A stretch of DNA of 64,000 bases from NCBI RefSeq assembly GCF_021491355.1, contig NZ_JAKENF010000002.1, positions 124,001 to 188,000 on the forward strand, given 5' to 3'. How positions within the stretch are numbered: position 1 is the stretch's first letter; every line of letters begins with the position of its first letter. Positions 44,256-53,653 of the stretch are shown here, piece after piece. The translations under genes and the position numbers were made by a program. This DNA is from Alitabrizicola rongguiensis. GTDB taxonomy: Bacteria > Pseudomonadota > Alphaproteobacteria > Rhodobacterales > Rhodobacteraceae. The notes beneath the pieces are model-generated. The model did no database searches. It was not told the DNA's origin and was given only the letters and a program-made list of their open reading frames with translations.

Positions 44256-45704
44256 TCAGCGCATCCAGAAGCGGGGCAAGACCACGACGAAAATCGCCAG
44301 CAGTGCGAGCCGCCCCATAAGCATCGTGACAATCAGCAGCGCCTTGGCGGTATCGGGGAAATCGACGAAAGTGCCGGTCCGTGCCACCAGCGGGCCATAG
44401 CCGTAGCCGATATTGCCGATCGAAGTCCAAACGGCCATCAGCGCCGACTCGGTATCGACGCCCATCAATGTCACGGCGACGCTCATCACGCCGATGGTCA
44501 GGATATAGGCGCAGACATACATGACGATGCCGTTCATCGTCTCGTCATCCACCGTCCGCCCGTCATACTTGACCGGGATGATCTGGCTGGGCGAGGCGAT
44601 CAGACGCAACTGCGCCTTGATCGCTGATAGCGAGACCTGCACGCGGAACACGGTCAGCGCCCCGGAACTGGACGACGAGCAGCCGCCGATCAGCCCCAGG
44701 GCAAAGGCGACGACCAGCGAAAAGCTGCCCCAAGCCGCGAAAGAGCCCGAGAAGAAGCCGGTTCCGCTCATGATCGAGGTCAGGTTGAACAGCGCTTCGC
44801 GGAAGATGGGTTCCACCGATCCGCCATGAACGACGACCCGCCAGGCCGTCACGACAAGGACCGCCATCATAAGCCAGAGAAGATAGGCCCGTGCCTGCTT
44901 GTCGCGCCACATCGAGACCGGACTGCCGGTCGTCATCTGGACATAGCGGATGTAGGGAAGGCTGCCGAGCACCATGAACAGCGCGCCGGCATATTCCCCC
45001 GCCCCCTGATACTTGGAGAAGGAGATGTCGGTGGGCGAAAAGCCCCCCGTCGCGATCGAGGCCATCGCATTCACCGTCGCATCGAGCGGCGTCATCCCGA
45101 TGGCGAGATAGGTCAGCGCGCAGGCCACAGTCAGCGCGAAATAGACCCAGAGCAGCGATTTCGCGATATCGGTGGCGCGCGGGGCGACCTTGCCGAATGT
45201 GTCGAAGCCCTCGGTACGGAAGAACTGCATGCCGCCCACGCGCATCACCGGCAGGAAGATCATGGCGATGAAGGCGATGCCGAGACCGCCGAGCCAGTTC
45301 AGCATTCCCCGCCACAGGTTCATGCCCGGCGGCATATTGTCGAGACCGACGAAAACGGTCGATCCCGTGGTGGTGATGCCCGAAACGGCCTCGAAATAGG
45401 CATCGATGAAGGGAGCCGACGGGGCACCCGCCATGAACGGGATCGAGCCAACCAAGGGCACGGTGATCCAGATCGCTGCGGTCAGGAGGAAGGCCTGACG
45501 GATCGTCATGGCCGGCCCAAGCGAGTTCCGTGTGGCGAGCGCCAGAAACAGCCCCCCTGCGATGGAAATCACCCCGCAGGTCAGAAAGGCGGTCTCATTC
45601 CCCGAGGCTGCCATCCAGTCGACCGTCGCAGGAATGAACATAAGAACGCCGAGAACGACGATCATTACCGCAAGGATATAGCCCACCGGGCGCAGGTCGA
45701 TCAT
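44256..45704 (-). CDS. trkH: Trk/Ktr-type potassium uptake protein TrkH
   Basis: A 482-aa potassium transporter of the TrkH/KtrB superfamily with four M1-P-M2 repeats. The pore loops carry conserved glycines: SGITTTGSTV, ASIATGGFSP, TSIMSGTGFFSG and TSIGNIGYGYG. It imports K+ with the cytoplasmic TrkA protein, which is not in the window. ATG at 45704 is favoured; ATGs at 45716 and 45722 are possible. It is 53 nt downstream of folE2 on the same strand, separated by a short perfect hairpin. Confidence 0.92.
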   Translation of the reverse strand: MIDLRPVGYILAVMIVVLGVLMFIPATVDWMAASGNETAFLTCGVISIAGGLFLALATRNSLGPAMTIRQAFLLTAAIWITVPLVGSIPFMAGAPSAPFIDAYFEAVSGITTTGSTVFVGLDNMPPGMNLWRGMLNWLGGLGIAFIAMIFLPVMRVGGMQFFRTEGFDTFGKVAPRATDIAKSLLWVYFALTVACALTYLAIGMTPLDATVNAMASIATGGFSPTDISFSKYQGAGEYAGALFMVLGSLPYIRYVQMTTGSPVSMWRDKQARAYLLWLMMAVLVVTAWRVVVHGGSVEPIFREALFNLTSIMSGTGFFSGSFAAWGSFSLVVAFALGLIGGCSSSSSGALTVFRVQVSLSAIKAQLRLIASPSQIIPVKYDGRTVDDETMNGIVMYVCAYILTIGVMSVAVTLMGVDTESALMAVWTSIGNIGYGYGPLVARTGTFVDFPDTAKALLIVTMLMGRLALLAIFVVVLPRFWMR

Positions 45705-45717
45705 GGCAGAAGCCATG

Positions 45718-45738
45718 GACAGGCGCATGGCGCCTGTC
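45718..45738 (-). other. Perfect hairpin between folE2 and trkH
   Basis: GACAGGCGC-ATG-GCGCCTGTC forms a 9-bp perfect stem just before the trkH start. There is no T-run. It may be an mRNA processing or translation-control structure, or an operator. Confidence 0.4.
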
Positions 45739-45756
45739 AAGACGGGTCTGGAACTG

Positions 45757-46848
<1,092 letters not shown>

Positions 46849-46986
46849 GGCAGTGCCCCCTTCTCGGTCCCGTGGTGGCAAGGCTGCATTATGTGGGGTC
46901 CCACAAGCCTTCCGTCCACCCTTACCGAACGAATACGACCCGGAGGCGACATCGGATCACCGTCGCGCCTCCGGTATGGTCTTCAA

Positions 46987-48174
46987 TCAGGCCCGGTCCA
47001 GGGCCTGCATGAGGTCGGCGATCAGGTCGTCGGCATCCTCGAGTCCGACCGAAAGCCGGATCAGACCGGGGGTGATCCCGAGCTTTTCCTTCTGGTCGGC
47101 AGGCAGCCGCTGGTGAGTCGTGGTGGCAGGATGGGTGGCGATCGTCTTGGCATCGCCGAGGTTGTTCGATATCTTGGCGATTTCGAGTGCATTCATGAAG
47201 CGGAACGCCGCCTCTTTTCCCGCCGCGATGTCGAAAGCTACAAGCGTGCCGCCTGAGCCCATCTGCCGTTCGGCCAGATCCGCCTGCGGATGGCTGGCAA
47301 GGCCCGGATAGATGACCTTCGAAAGTTTGGGGTGCCCTTCGAGCGCTGCCGCGATCTTCGCGGCGCCCTCGGCCATCGCCCGGCAGCGCAAGTCAAGCGT
47401 GACCATGCCGTTCAGCATGATCCAGGCGGTGAACGGGCTCATCGAGCCGCCGGTGTGCTTCATGTAGGGCTCGACGGTCTTGCGGATGAACTCGGTCGTG
47501 CCGCAGATCACCCCACCGAGCGCACGGCCCTGCCCGTCGATATGCTTGGTGGTCGAATAGACGATGACATCCGCCCCCTGCTCTACCGCACGGCTGAACA
47601 CCGGCGTGGCAAAGACGTTGTCGACGATCACCAATGCGCCTTGGGCATGGGCGATCTCCGACACCGCAGCGATGTCGATGATCTCGAGGGTCGGGTTCGA
47701 CATCGACTCGAAGAACACCGCTTTCGTCCCCGGCGTCACAGCCGCGCGCCACTGGTCGAGGTCGGTGCCGTCGACGAAGGTCACCTTCACGCCGTAGCGC
47801 ACCAGCACCTCTTCAAGGATGTAAAGACACGAGCCGAAGAGCGCCCGGCTCGAGACCACATGGTCGCCCGCCCGCAGGAGCGAGGTCAGCGCGCCATTGA
47901 CTGCCGCCATGCCGCTGGCGGTGGCGAAGGCATCTTCGGTGCCTTCGATCGCGGCGATCCGCTCCTCGAACATGCGGGTCGTGGGGTTGCCGTAGCGGGC
48001 GTAGATGAACTCGTCCTCGCCCGCCTTGATGAAGCGGGCCTCGGCCTGTTCGGCGCTGTCATAGGCAAACCCTTGCGTCAGGAAGATCGCTTCGGCCATC
48101 TCGCCATACTGGCTGCGGCGGCTGCCCTCGTGCACCAGCTTCGTGCGGCGGTTCCAATCCTTAGTCATCGTCAT
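46987..48174 (-). CDS. metZ: O-succinylhomoserine sulfhydrylase
   Basis: A 395-aa PLP enzyme of the Cys/Met metabolism family that makes homocysteine from O-succinylhomoserine and sulfide. The PLP lysine is in YSTTKHIDGQGR, which with the GQGR stretch marks MetZ rather than MetB. Other landmarks: YARYGNPTTRMFEERIA, SGMAAVNGALT, FGSCLYILEEVL and THQRL near the end. ATG at 48174. The leader carries a SAM-II riboswitch and terminator, so transcription should drop when SAM is plentiful. Confidence 0.95.
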   Translation of the reverse strand: MTMTKDWNRRTKLVHEGSRRSQYGEMAEAIFLTQGFAYDSAEQAEARFIKAGEDEFIYARYGNPTTRMFEERIAAIEGTEDAFATASGMAAVNGALTSLLRAGDHVVSSRALFGSCLYILEEVLVRYGVKVTFVDGTDLDQWRAAVTPGTKAVFFESMSNPTLEIIDIAAVSEIAHAQGALVIVDNVFATPVFSRAVEQGADVIVYSTTKHIDGQGRALGGVICGTTEFIRKTVEPYMKHTGGSMSPFTAWIMLNGMVTLDLRCRAMAEGAAKIAAALEGHPKLSKVIYPGLASHPQADLAERQMGSGGTLVAFDIAAGKEAAFRFMNALEIAKISNNLGDAKTIATHPATTTHQRLPADQKEKLGITPGLIRLSVGLEDADDLIADLMQALDRA

Positions 48175-48209
48175 TCCCTTCCCGCGCCCATCCCAGTGCG
48201 CTGCGCAAG

Positions 48210-48243
48210 AAAAAACCCCCGGCCTGAAAGAGGCAACGGGGGT
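48210..48243 (-). terminator. Attenuator terminator of the metZ leader
   Basis: On the minus strand ACCCCCG pairs with CGGGGGT, with an inner GCCT/AGGC pairing, followed by TTTTTT. It lies between the SAM-II aptamer and the metZ start. Confidence 0.85.
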
Positions 48244-48260
48244 CGCGGGTCGCGTCCCTC

Positions 48261-48315
48261 ACCTCTTTAGCGGCTTGTTTTACGTGGCCCGCAATCCGGT
48301 AACAAATCGCCACGC
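48261..48315 (-). ncRNA. SAM-II riboswitch aptamer upstream of metZ
   Basis: The minus strand reads CGTGGC-GATTTG-TTACCGGATTGCGG-GCCACGT-AAAACAAG-CCGCTAAAGAGG. CGUGGC pairs with GCCACG as P1. UUGUU can pair with AACAA and the loop with GCUAAAGAGG as in the SAM-II pseudoknot. The conserved GAUUUG, ACCGGAUUGC and GCUAAAGAGG elements all fit the class known upstream of met genes in alphaproteobacteria. A terminator follows within 20 nt, which suggests control by premature termination. The rest of the 320-nt gap up to 48494 shows no gene. Confidence 0.9.
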
Positions 48316-48494
48316 GGGTGGAATACGCTCCTGCCTGCCGCAGGTCAACGGCCCTTTGCACAGGGATCGCCGCTTGCAAGGCGGGCGAACCGTCATGCTG
48401 CTGCAACGCAGCAGTCACGCAGCTGTTGCAGCAATTGGGTACTGTTCAGAAGCAATCCACCAGATTTTGTCTAACCAACAGAACTCGGCGTCGC

Positions 48495-49406
48495 ATGGCA
48501 GTCATCAAGGTAAATGCGGATAGCGAGGGACTTCACCTAGACGAGGCCGCCTTGCGCGCCGCGCTCGACAGGCTCGCGCCGCGCGCGCCCGTCGTCGCGA
48601 TGGTACACGGCTTCCGCTTCCAGCCCGACCTGCCAGGCCAATGTCCGCATGAACATATCCTCGCGCTGCATCCCGAACATCCGGACCGCAAGGCGATCAG
48701 TTGGCCACGCCATCTGGGCTTCGGGCGTCCCGACGGCGGGCTGGGCCTGGCTTTCGGATGGCATTCGCGTGGGACGCTCTGGGCGGTCCATGCCCGGGCG
48801 CCGCAGGCAGGCCGCGCCCTGGCCGAGCTGGTCGCCCTTGTCCGCCGCATCGCGCCCGAGCGGCAGGTCGACGTGATAGGTCATTCGCTTGGCGCACGTG
48901 TTGCGCTTGCGGCGCTCCCACAGATCGAACCGGGTGCCGTCGGGCTGGCGATCCTGCTGTCGGCAGCCGAGTTCCGCGGACCGGCGGAAGCCGCAATGGC
49001 AACCGAGGCGGGACGCGCCGCACAAGTGCTGAACGTGACGACGCAGGCCAACCGGATGTTCGATTTCCTGCTGGAAGCCCTGCTGTCCGGGGGCACCCAT
49101 GCCTCTGTTTCGTCCGGTTTGTCCAAGCCTCACCCCGGTTGGACGGACCTGCGCGCCGACGATCCGGCTGCCGTCGCCGCGCTTCGCAGCCTTGGCTTCC
49201 GCCTCGGCGGCACCCAGGCGCAGATCTGTCATTGGTCGCCCTTCCTCCGCCCCGGTCTGTTTCGGCTGTACCGTGCCCTGCTCGAGCGGCGCCTGCCCCT
49301 GCCCCTGTTGAGGACAGCTCTGACAGCAACACGGCTCGAAACCGGCTCACGCTTCCTGCCACCGGCGGGCGGGGCGGGGCTGTCCCTGCCCGGCGAGACG
49401 GCCTGA
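48495..49406 (+). CDS. Alpha/beta hydrolase
   Basis: A 303-aa protein with an alpha/beta-hydrolase core. The nucleophile elbow is GHSLGARVAL with S131; VVAMVHGFRFQP provides the oxyanion HG motif. The GTLWAVHAR and ILLSAAEFRG stretches fit lipase- or thioesterase-like members, but the substrate is not evident. No signal peptide is seen. ATG at 48495 is chosen as the first in the conserved part. It diverges from metZ and converges on yciB, with a 19-bp stem structure between them. Confidence 0.82.
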   Translation: MAVIKVNADSEGLHLDEAALRAALDRLAPRAPVVAMVHGFRFQPDLPGQCPHEHILALHPEHPDRKAISWPRHLGFGRPDGGLGLAFGWHSRGTLWAVHARAPQAGRALAELVALVRRIAPERQVDVIGHSLGARVALAALPQIEPGAVGLAILLSAAEFRGPAEAAMATEAGRAAQVLNVTTQANRMFDFLLEALLSGGTHASVSSGLSKPHPGWTDLRADDPAAVAALRSLGFRLGGTQAQICHWSPFLRPGLFRLYRALLERRLPLPLLRTALTATRLETGSRFLPPAGGAGLSLPGETA

Positions 49407-49482
49407 CCCCGCGCGGCCCCGGGTGGAGAGCGGCGCCGGCACGTGGTGCTCCTGCCGCAAGTCCGGGCGGAGGCTGGGCCAC

Positions 49483-49531
49483 GATTTTTCTGCGAAAAAT
49501 CAAAGGCGTCCGGATTTTTCGCAGGAAAATC
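49483..49531. repeat. Nested inverted repeat between the hydrolase and yciB genes
   Basis: Arms 49483-49501 and 49513-49531 (each GATTTTTC...GAAAA-TC) are complementary at 18 of 19 positions with an 11-bp loop. Each arm can also fold on itself: GATTTTTC-TGC-GAAAAATC, and GATTTTTC-GCAG-GAAAATC with one bulge. It lies between convergent genes and may be a bidirectional terminator or a copy of a REP-like element. Confidence 0.65.
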
Positions 49532-49551
49532 GAAGGTTTCTAGGGCCGGGC

Positions 49552-50154
49552 CTATTCTTCGGGTTTGTCGATCCCGTAGGTCTCGAACAGCTTGCCCTGG
49601 GTCATGAAGAAGGCGAACAGCGCCCCGGTCAGGACGAAGGTCTTGAAGCTGACCCAGGTTTCTGTGCTCATCGTGCGCCAGACGACCTCGTTGGCGATGG
49701 CGAGACCGGCGAAGAACAGGGCGACCCGCCTGGTCAGGATCATCCAGCCCTCGTGCCGCATTGGCAGGGCCTCTTCCATGACGAGCTGCATGTAGGACTT
49801 GCCCCGCATCAACCCCCAGCCGAGGATCGCGGCAAAGAGCGCGTAGATCATCGTCGGCTTCATCTTGAAGAACCGCTCGTCGTTCAGCCAGACCGAGAGC
49901 CCGCCGAACACGATCACCAGGACAAGAGTGACCACCTGCATCTTCGAGAGCTGGCCCGTCAGCTTCCACAGGATGGCGGTCGTCACGATCATCAGCGGGA
50001 TGAACAGCGCCGTCATAAGGATGAAGCCGTGATACGCCTGCCCACCGAACACGACGGTGCTGTCCTTGAACCGGCTGAAACCGACGAAGAAGAGAAGAAC
50101 CGGCCCGAGTTCGAGCCCCAGCTTCAGCCAGGGATTTATCTTCTTGGCAGCCAC
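49552..50154 (-). CDS. yciB: Inner membrane septation protein YciB/IspZ
   Basis: A 200-aa protein with about five helices of the YciB/IspZ family, involved in envelope integrity and septation. Signatures: GLELGPVLLFF, KPTMIYALFAAILGWG, SYMQLVMEEALPM and NEVVWRTMSTETWVSFKTF. The GTG start at 50154 lies 3 nt after the stop of the upstream 736-aa gene, whose last codons (CGGAGGATAG) supply the ribosome binding site. It therefore depends on translation of that gene. In related genomes ftsY is the nearby gene. Confidence 0.92.
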   Translation of the reverse strand: MAAKKINPWLKLGLELGPVLLFFVGFSRFKDSTVVFGGQAYHGFILMTALFIPLMIVTTAILWKLTGQLSKMQVVTLVLVIVFGGLSVWLNDERFFKMKPTMIYALFAAILGWGLMRGKSYMQLVMEEALPMRHEGWMILTRRVALFFAGLAIANEVVWRTMSTETWVSFKTFVLTGALFAFFMTQGKLFETYGIDKPEE

Positions 50155-50157
50155 GTC

Positions 50158-52368
50158 CTATCCTCCGAGCAGCGTCAGGGCTCCAACTAGGATAGTGGCA
50201 AGGACAAATCCAGCGACCTTCTGGAAATGGAAGAAATTCTGCAGGAACGGATGGTCATGGATGACCTTCTGGTGCTCGCTCGACGGCTGCAGCAGGGGAA
50301 AGGCGTTTTCCAGCGAGTACCAGAAGCAGTCGGTCCAGCCCTTGTCACGGAGTATGGGGCTCCACCGGCTCACGAGCACGCCGAGTCCGACCAGCGTCGC
50401 GAACCACCACAACACGCGGAACGGATAGGCGCCAAAGCCAACGAGCGCCCACCAGATCACGCCCGCAAGGGTCTTGAGCCAACCGGAAAGATCGGTGGAA
50501 TAGGCCTTTATCTGGTGGACATGCCCCGCGACCTGAACTTCGTCAGCCTCGGAGTCCGCCCCCATTGATCGCAAGGTCTCCTCCAACTGCCGAAACGGTT
50601 GGGGGATGAAACCGGCCGCTTGGCCCTGATCGCTTTTCGGCAGCGAGTCCGAGACCCATTGGATCAGGTTGTCGATGTCGAGTTCGGGCGGAAGCGATGA
50701 CTGGGGCGGGGTGGCGGAACCCAGGCGGTCATAGCGAAGATTCTCGAGTTCGACGGGCAGGCGCAACGGCGCGCCTTGCTGGTCATGCAGGTCCGAGAGT
50801 TCCCAGTTCTGCGGAAACCGTGCCTGGAGTACCCCGATATCGGCATTGCGCAGATCGAGAGACGCCTTCGGGCCCCAGGAGACATCCTCGCCATTCTCCC
50901 AAAGTTCGAGCGCGCCGAGATGCGCGTTGCGCAGATCGAAAGGGCCGTCAAACCTGGATGCGAACAGCTGCACCGCCCCTTCCACGAACGCCCCGCGAAA
51001 GCTGACGGCCGTCATGTCAGCGTTCCACCCCATGGAAATCGGACCTTCGACATGGAGCCCGTTCGCCGAGAGCTGATCGACTATCCGCGAGCCCCCAAGA
51101 TAGAGCGGCCCGGAAATCGAGGCTTCGTCCAGGACGAGCTTGCCTTCGACCTGGAGCCAGTTGAAGAAGGCGCTGTCGTTCACCACCAGCCGCGCGGCCC
51201 AGATCGAGCCTGTCTGTGCCCAGATGCCGCTGTCGACAGTCCCGTCATTCACCGGGATCGTCGCATTGTCAGCAGGCTTCAGAACCCGCAGGCCAGTGAG
51301 TTCCAGTCCCTTCGCCATCCTGGCCGAGATCAGGTCTATTTCGCGCGCCTCGGCGCCGTAGCGCATGAAGAATGCGCCGCCGATATCGGCGCCGTTGAGG
51401 TTCATTTTCGTCCGGACCCTGGCAGAGTCGGCGCGCAGATCGCCGCCGATCCGGACCGAGCGCAGATCGACCTTTTGAAGGTCGGCCTGGATATTGTCAG
51501 ACGGATCAAGCATGAGGTTCCGTTCGACCTGAAGCCCGGAAGCGATAAGGCCACCTCTTTCATCGGGGGTTTTCGGATCGGGAAGCATGCCGATCAACGT
51601 GCCGCTCAGGTCAACGTTGCCACGGACATTTGCCGAGGTGAGCCCGACAATGCCGGCCCGACCAGACCGAAAACTCAGGTTTTCTGCCTCCAGTCCATCG
51701 CCATAGAAGTAGGACCCTCCCAGATCGCTGCCATCCAGCACCAGATCAGAGTCGAATCGCGCGCCCTGAACGTACATTCCGCCCATGATCCTGCTGTCCT
51801 GAAGGACGAGCTGCCGCGGGAGGTCCTCGTGGTAAAGATAGATCTGGTCGTCTATCCGCGCGCAGCGAATGATGATGGTCGGGACGGCAGGCACCTCGAC
51901 ATAGGGCTTACGGGTCGCGACAAGCTTGATGAACCGCGCGGAAAGCCGTCGACTGTCCGGCCAGATCTGTTTCTTTTCGTTTTCTTTCGGAAGCGCCCGG
52001 CACCCAAATCCGTCTGCAGAGGTTTGGGGCGTGGACGCCGGGCCAAGGGCAAGGGGCTGGTCGAGCGAGGTCTGGACGGCCGGAGTAAACTGGCCCATGT
52101 CGGCAATGCGTCCGGCACAGATCATCCGCCATGCGAACCTCTCGCCTTCGGTCGCCCAATCCGGAAGGCCGACCGGGCATTTTTCGGAATAGTCGAGCAA
52201 TCGCGTGTAGTCGCGCGCTGCGGTCTCCGCCGGGGCTTGCACCACCTGGGGCGCCGGCGCAACAGAAGAGACGTCCCTCGTGGCGGTCTCTGACAGGGCA
52301 GGACCGGACTCGAGAAGGCCGCAAACAAAAATCGCAAAGACCCAATGCACGGCGCTAGGCGACACCAT
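50158..52368 (-). CDS. Large secreted/membrane repeat protein, probably a pentapeptide-type beta-helix
   Basis: A 736-aa protein I cannot name. It has a signal peptide (residues about 8-26, cleavage near ALS), an N-terminal region with cysteines (EKCPVG, RMICAGR, FGCRALP, IIIRCARI), and from about residue 165 to 560 a long chain of short repeats of the type LxLxGSxLGG, NLSF, NVDLSGTLIG, DLRSVRIGGDL, MNLNGADIGGAFF, KLVLDEASISG. These fit a right-handed beta-helix. The C-terminal 140 residues have two or three membrane helices with FWYSLENAFPLLQP between them, as in other membrane-bound pentapeptide proteins. ATG at 52368 follows GGAG. It lies 89 nt after ftsY and is coupled to yciB. Confidence 0.7.
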   Translation of the reverse strand: MVSPSAVHWVFAIFVCGLLESGPALSETATRDVSSVAPAPQVVQAPAETAARDYTRLLDYSEKCPVGLPDWATEGERFAWRMICAGRIADMGQFTPAVQTSLDQPLALGPASTPQTSADGFGCRALPKENEKKQIWPDSRRLSARFIKLVATRKPYVEVPAVPTIIIRCARIDDQIYLYHEDLPRQLVLQDSRIMGGMYVQGARFDSDLVLDGSDLGGSYFYGDGLEAENLSFRSGRAGIVGLTSANVRGNVDLSGTLIGMLPDPKTPDERGGLIASGLQVERNLMLDPSDNIQADLQKVDLRSVRIGGDLRADSARVRTKMNLNGADIGGAFFMRYGAEAREIDLISARMAKGLELTGLRVLKPADNATIPVNDGTVDSGIWAQTGSIWAARLVVNDSAFFNWLQVEGKLVLDEASISGPLYLGGSRIVDQLSANGLHVEGPISMGWNADMTAVSFRGAFVEGAVQLFASRFDGPFDLRNAHLGALELWENGEDVSWGPKASLDLRNADIGVLQARFPQNWELSDLHDQQGAPLRLPVELENLRYDRLGSATPPQSSLPPELDIDNLIQWVSDSLPKSDQGQAAGFIPQPFRQLEETLRSMGADSEADEVQVAGHVHQIKAYSTDLSGWLKTLAGVIWWALVGFGAYPFRVLWWFATLVGLGVLVSRWSPILRDKGWTDCFWYSLENAFPLLQPSSEHQKVIHDHPFLQNFFHFQKVAGFVLATILVGALTLLGG

Positions 52369-52457
52369 CCCACGACTCCAAGCGTTCGCTCAGAAGTTAC
52401 GGCGGACAAGCTAGCGCCGTTCAGGGTCTTCGGCCAAGCGCAGACTGCAGCGGGCTG

Positions 52458-53540
52458 TCAGGCGTCGAGCCCCACCAGTGCGCGGGCGAAATCCTCGGGG
52501 TCGAAGGGCGACAGGTCGTCGATCTGCTCGCCCACACCGATCGCGTGGATTGGCAAGCCGAACTTGTCTGCCAAGGCCACGAGGACGCCACCCTTTGCCG
52601 TGCCATCCAGCTTGGTCATGACGAGGCCAGAGACATCGGCGATCTTGCGGAAGATGTCGACCTGAAGGACAGCGTTCTGCCCCGTGGTTGCATCCAGAAC
52701 CAGAAGCGTGTTGTGGGGGGCGGACGGGTCCTTCTTGCGGATAACACGGACGATCTTTGCAAGCTCTTCCATCAGGTCGGCACGGTTCTGAAGACGGCCG
52801 GCCGTGTCGATGAGAAGGAGGTCGGCCCCTTCCGCCTCGGCACGGGTCATCGCATCGAAGGCAAGGCTGGCAGGGTCGGACCCTTCCGGCGCGGTCATCA
52901 CCGGCACACCCGCGCGCTCGCCCCAGATCTGGAGTTGCTCGACCGCAGCGGCTCGGAAGGTGTCGCCTGCAGCGATCACCACCGTCTTGCCGGCGGCGCG
53001 GAACTGGCTGGCAAGCTTGCCGATCGTCGTTGTCTTGCCAGAGCCGTTCACGCCGACCACCAGAACCACCTGCGGCTTCTTCGGGTAAAGGGGCATCGGG
53101 CGCGCGACCGGCTCCATGATCCGGGCGATCTCGGTGGCAAGCGCCTGCTTGATCTCGGTGGCAGACACACGGCGGCCCATGCGGCCTTCGGCAAGGTTGG
53201 CCGTGACCCGCAAGGCAGTGTCTACGCCCATATCGGCCTGGATCAGCAATTCCTCGAGGCTTTCGAGCATCGAGTCATCCAGCACCCTGCGCGGCTCGTC
53301 TTCGCGCCCGCCACCCAGCAACCGGCCCAGAAGGCCAGGTTTCGCCGCAGCCACCGTCGTCGGTTCCGGCTCCGGGCGAGAGGCAGCGGCCGGTGCGAGG
53401 TCGGCTGGCGGTTCGGATGGCGCGTCGGCAGGCTTTGGCGCTTCCTCGACCGGAGCCTCGGAAACGATCTCATCCAGTCCCTGGCCGATCTTGTCCGACG
53501 ACTTGAACATTCGGTCGCGGAGTTTCTTGAAGAAGGACAT
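52458..53540 (-). CDS. ftsY: Signal recognition particle receptor FtsY
   Basis: A 360-aa SRP GTPase that docks ribosome-nascent chains at the membrane. The acidic, proline-rich A domain (residues about 20-85) is followed by the N domain ([20 protein letters not shown]) and the G domain: [15 protein letters not shown] (G1), [23 protein letters not shown] (G3), [10 protein letters not shown] (G4) and [15 protein letters not shown] at 53540 begins [15 protein letters not shown], a normal amphipathic start. It is followed by the repeat-protein gene and yciB on the same strand. Confidence 0.96.
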   Translation of the reverse strand: MSFFKKLRDRMFKSSDKIGQGLDEIVSEAPVEEAPKPADAPSEPPADLAPAAASRPEPEPTTVAAAKPGLLGRLLGGGREDEPRRVLDDSMLESLEELLIQADMGVDTALRVTANLAEGRMGRRVSATEIKQALATEIARIMEPVARPMPLYPKKPQVVLVVGVNGSGKTTTIGKLASQFRAAGKTVVIAAGDTFRAAAVEQLQIWGERAGVPVMTAPEGSDPASLAFDAMTRAEAEGADLLLIDTAGRLQNRADLMEELAKIVRVIRKKDPSAPHNTLLVLDATTGQNAVLQVDIFRKIADVSGLVMTKLDGTAKGGVLVALADKFGLPIHAIGVGEQIDDLSPFDPEDFARALVGLDA

Positions 53541-53653
53541 GCGCCGCCACCTCCTAGTCTGCCCATTCCACGTAGTCGTTTCGGCACGAAAGCGGAAGTC
53601 CCTGCGGCTTTCACCCTGTCCGGACAGTCGCGCCGCCGCTATCCTGTGTGCCG

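Noticed and set aside
46892-46905. TGTGGG-GT-CCCACA upstream of folE2 as a Zur box
   Set aside because: Position is tempting because FolE2 is often zinc-regulated, but the sequence is not AT-rich and does not resemble alphaproteobacterial Zur sites.
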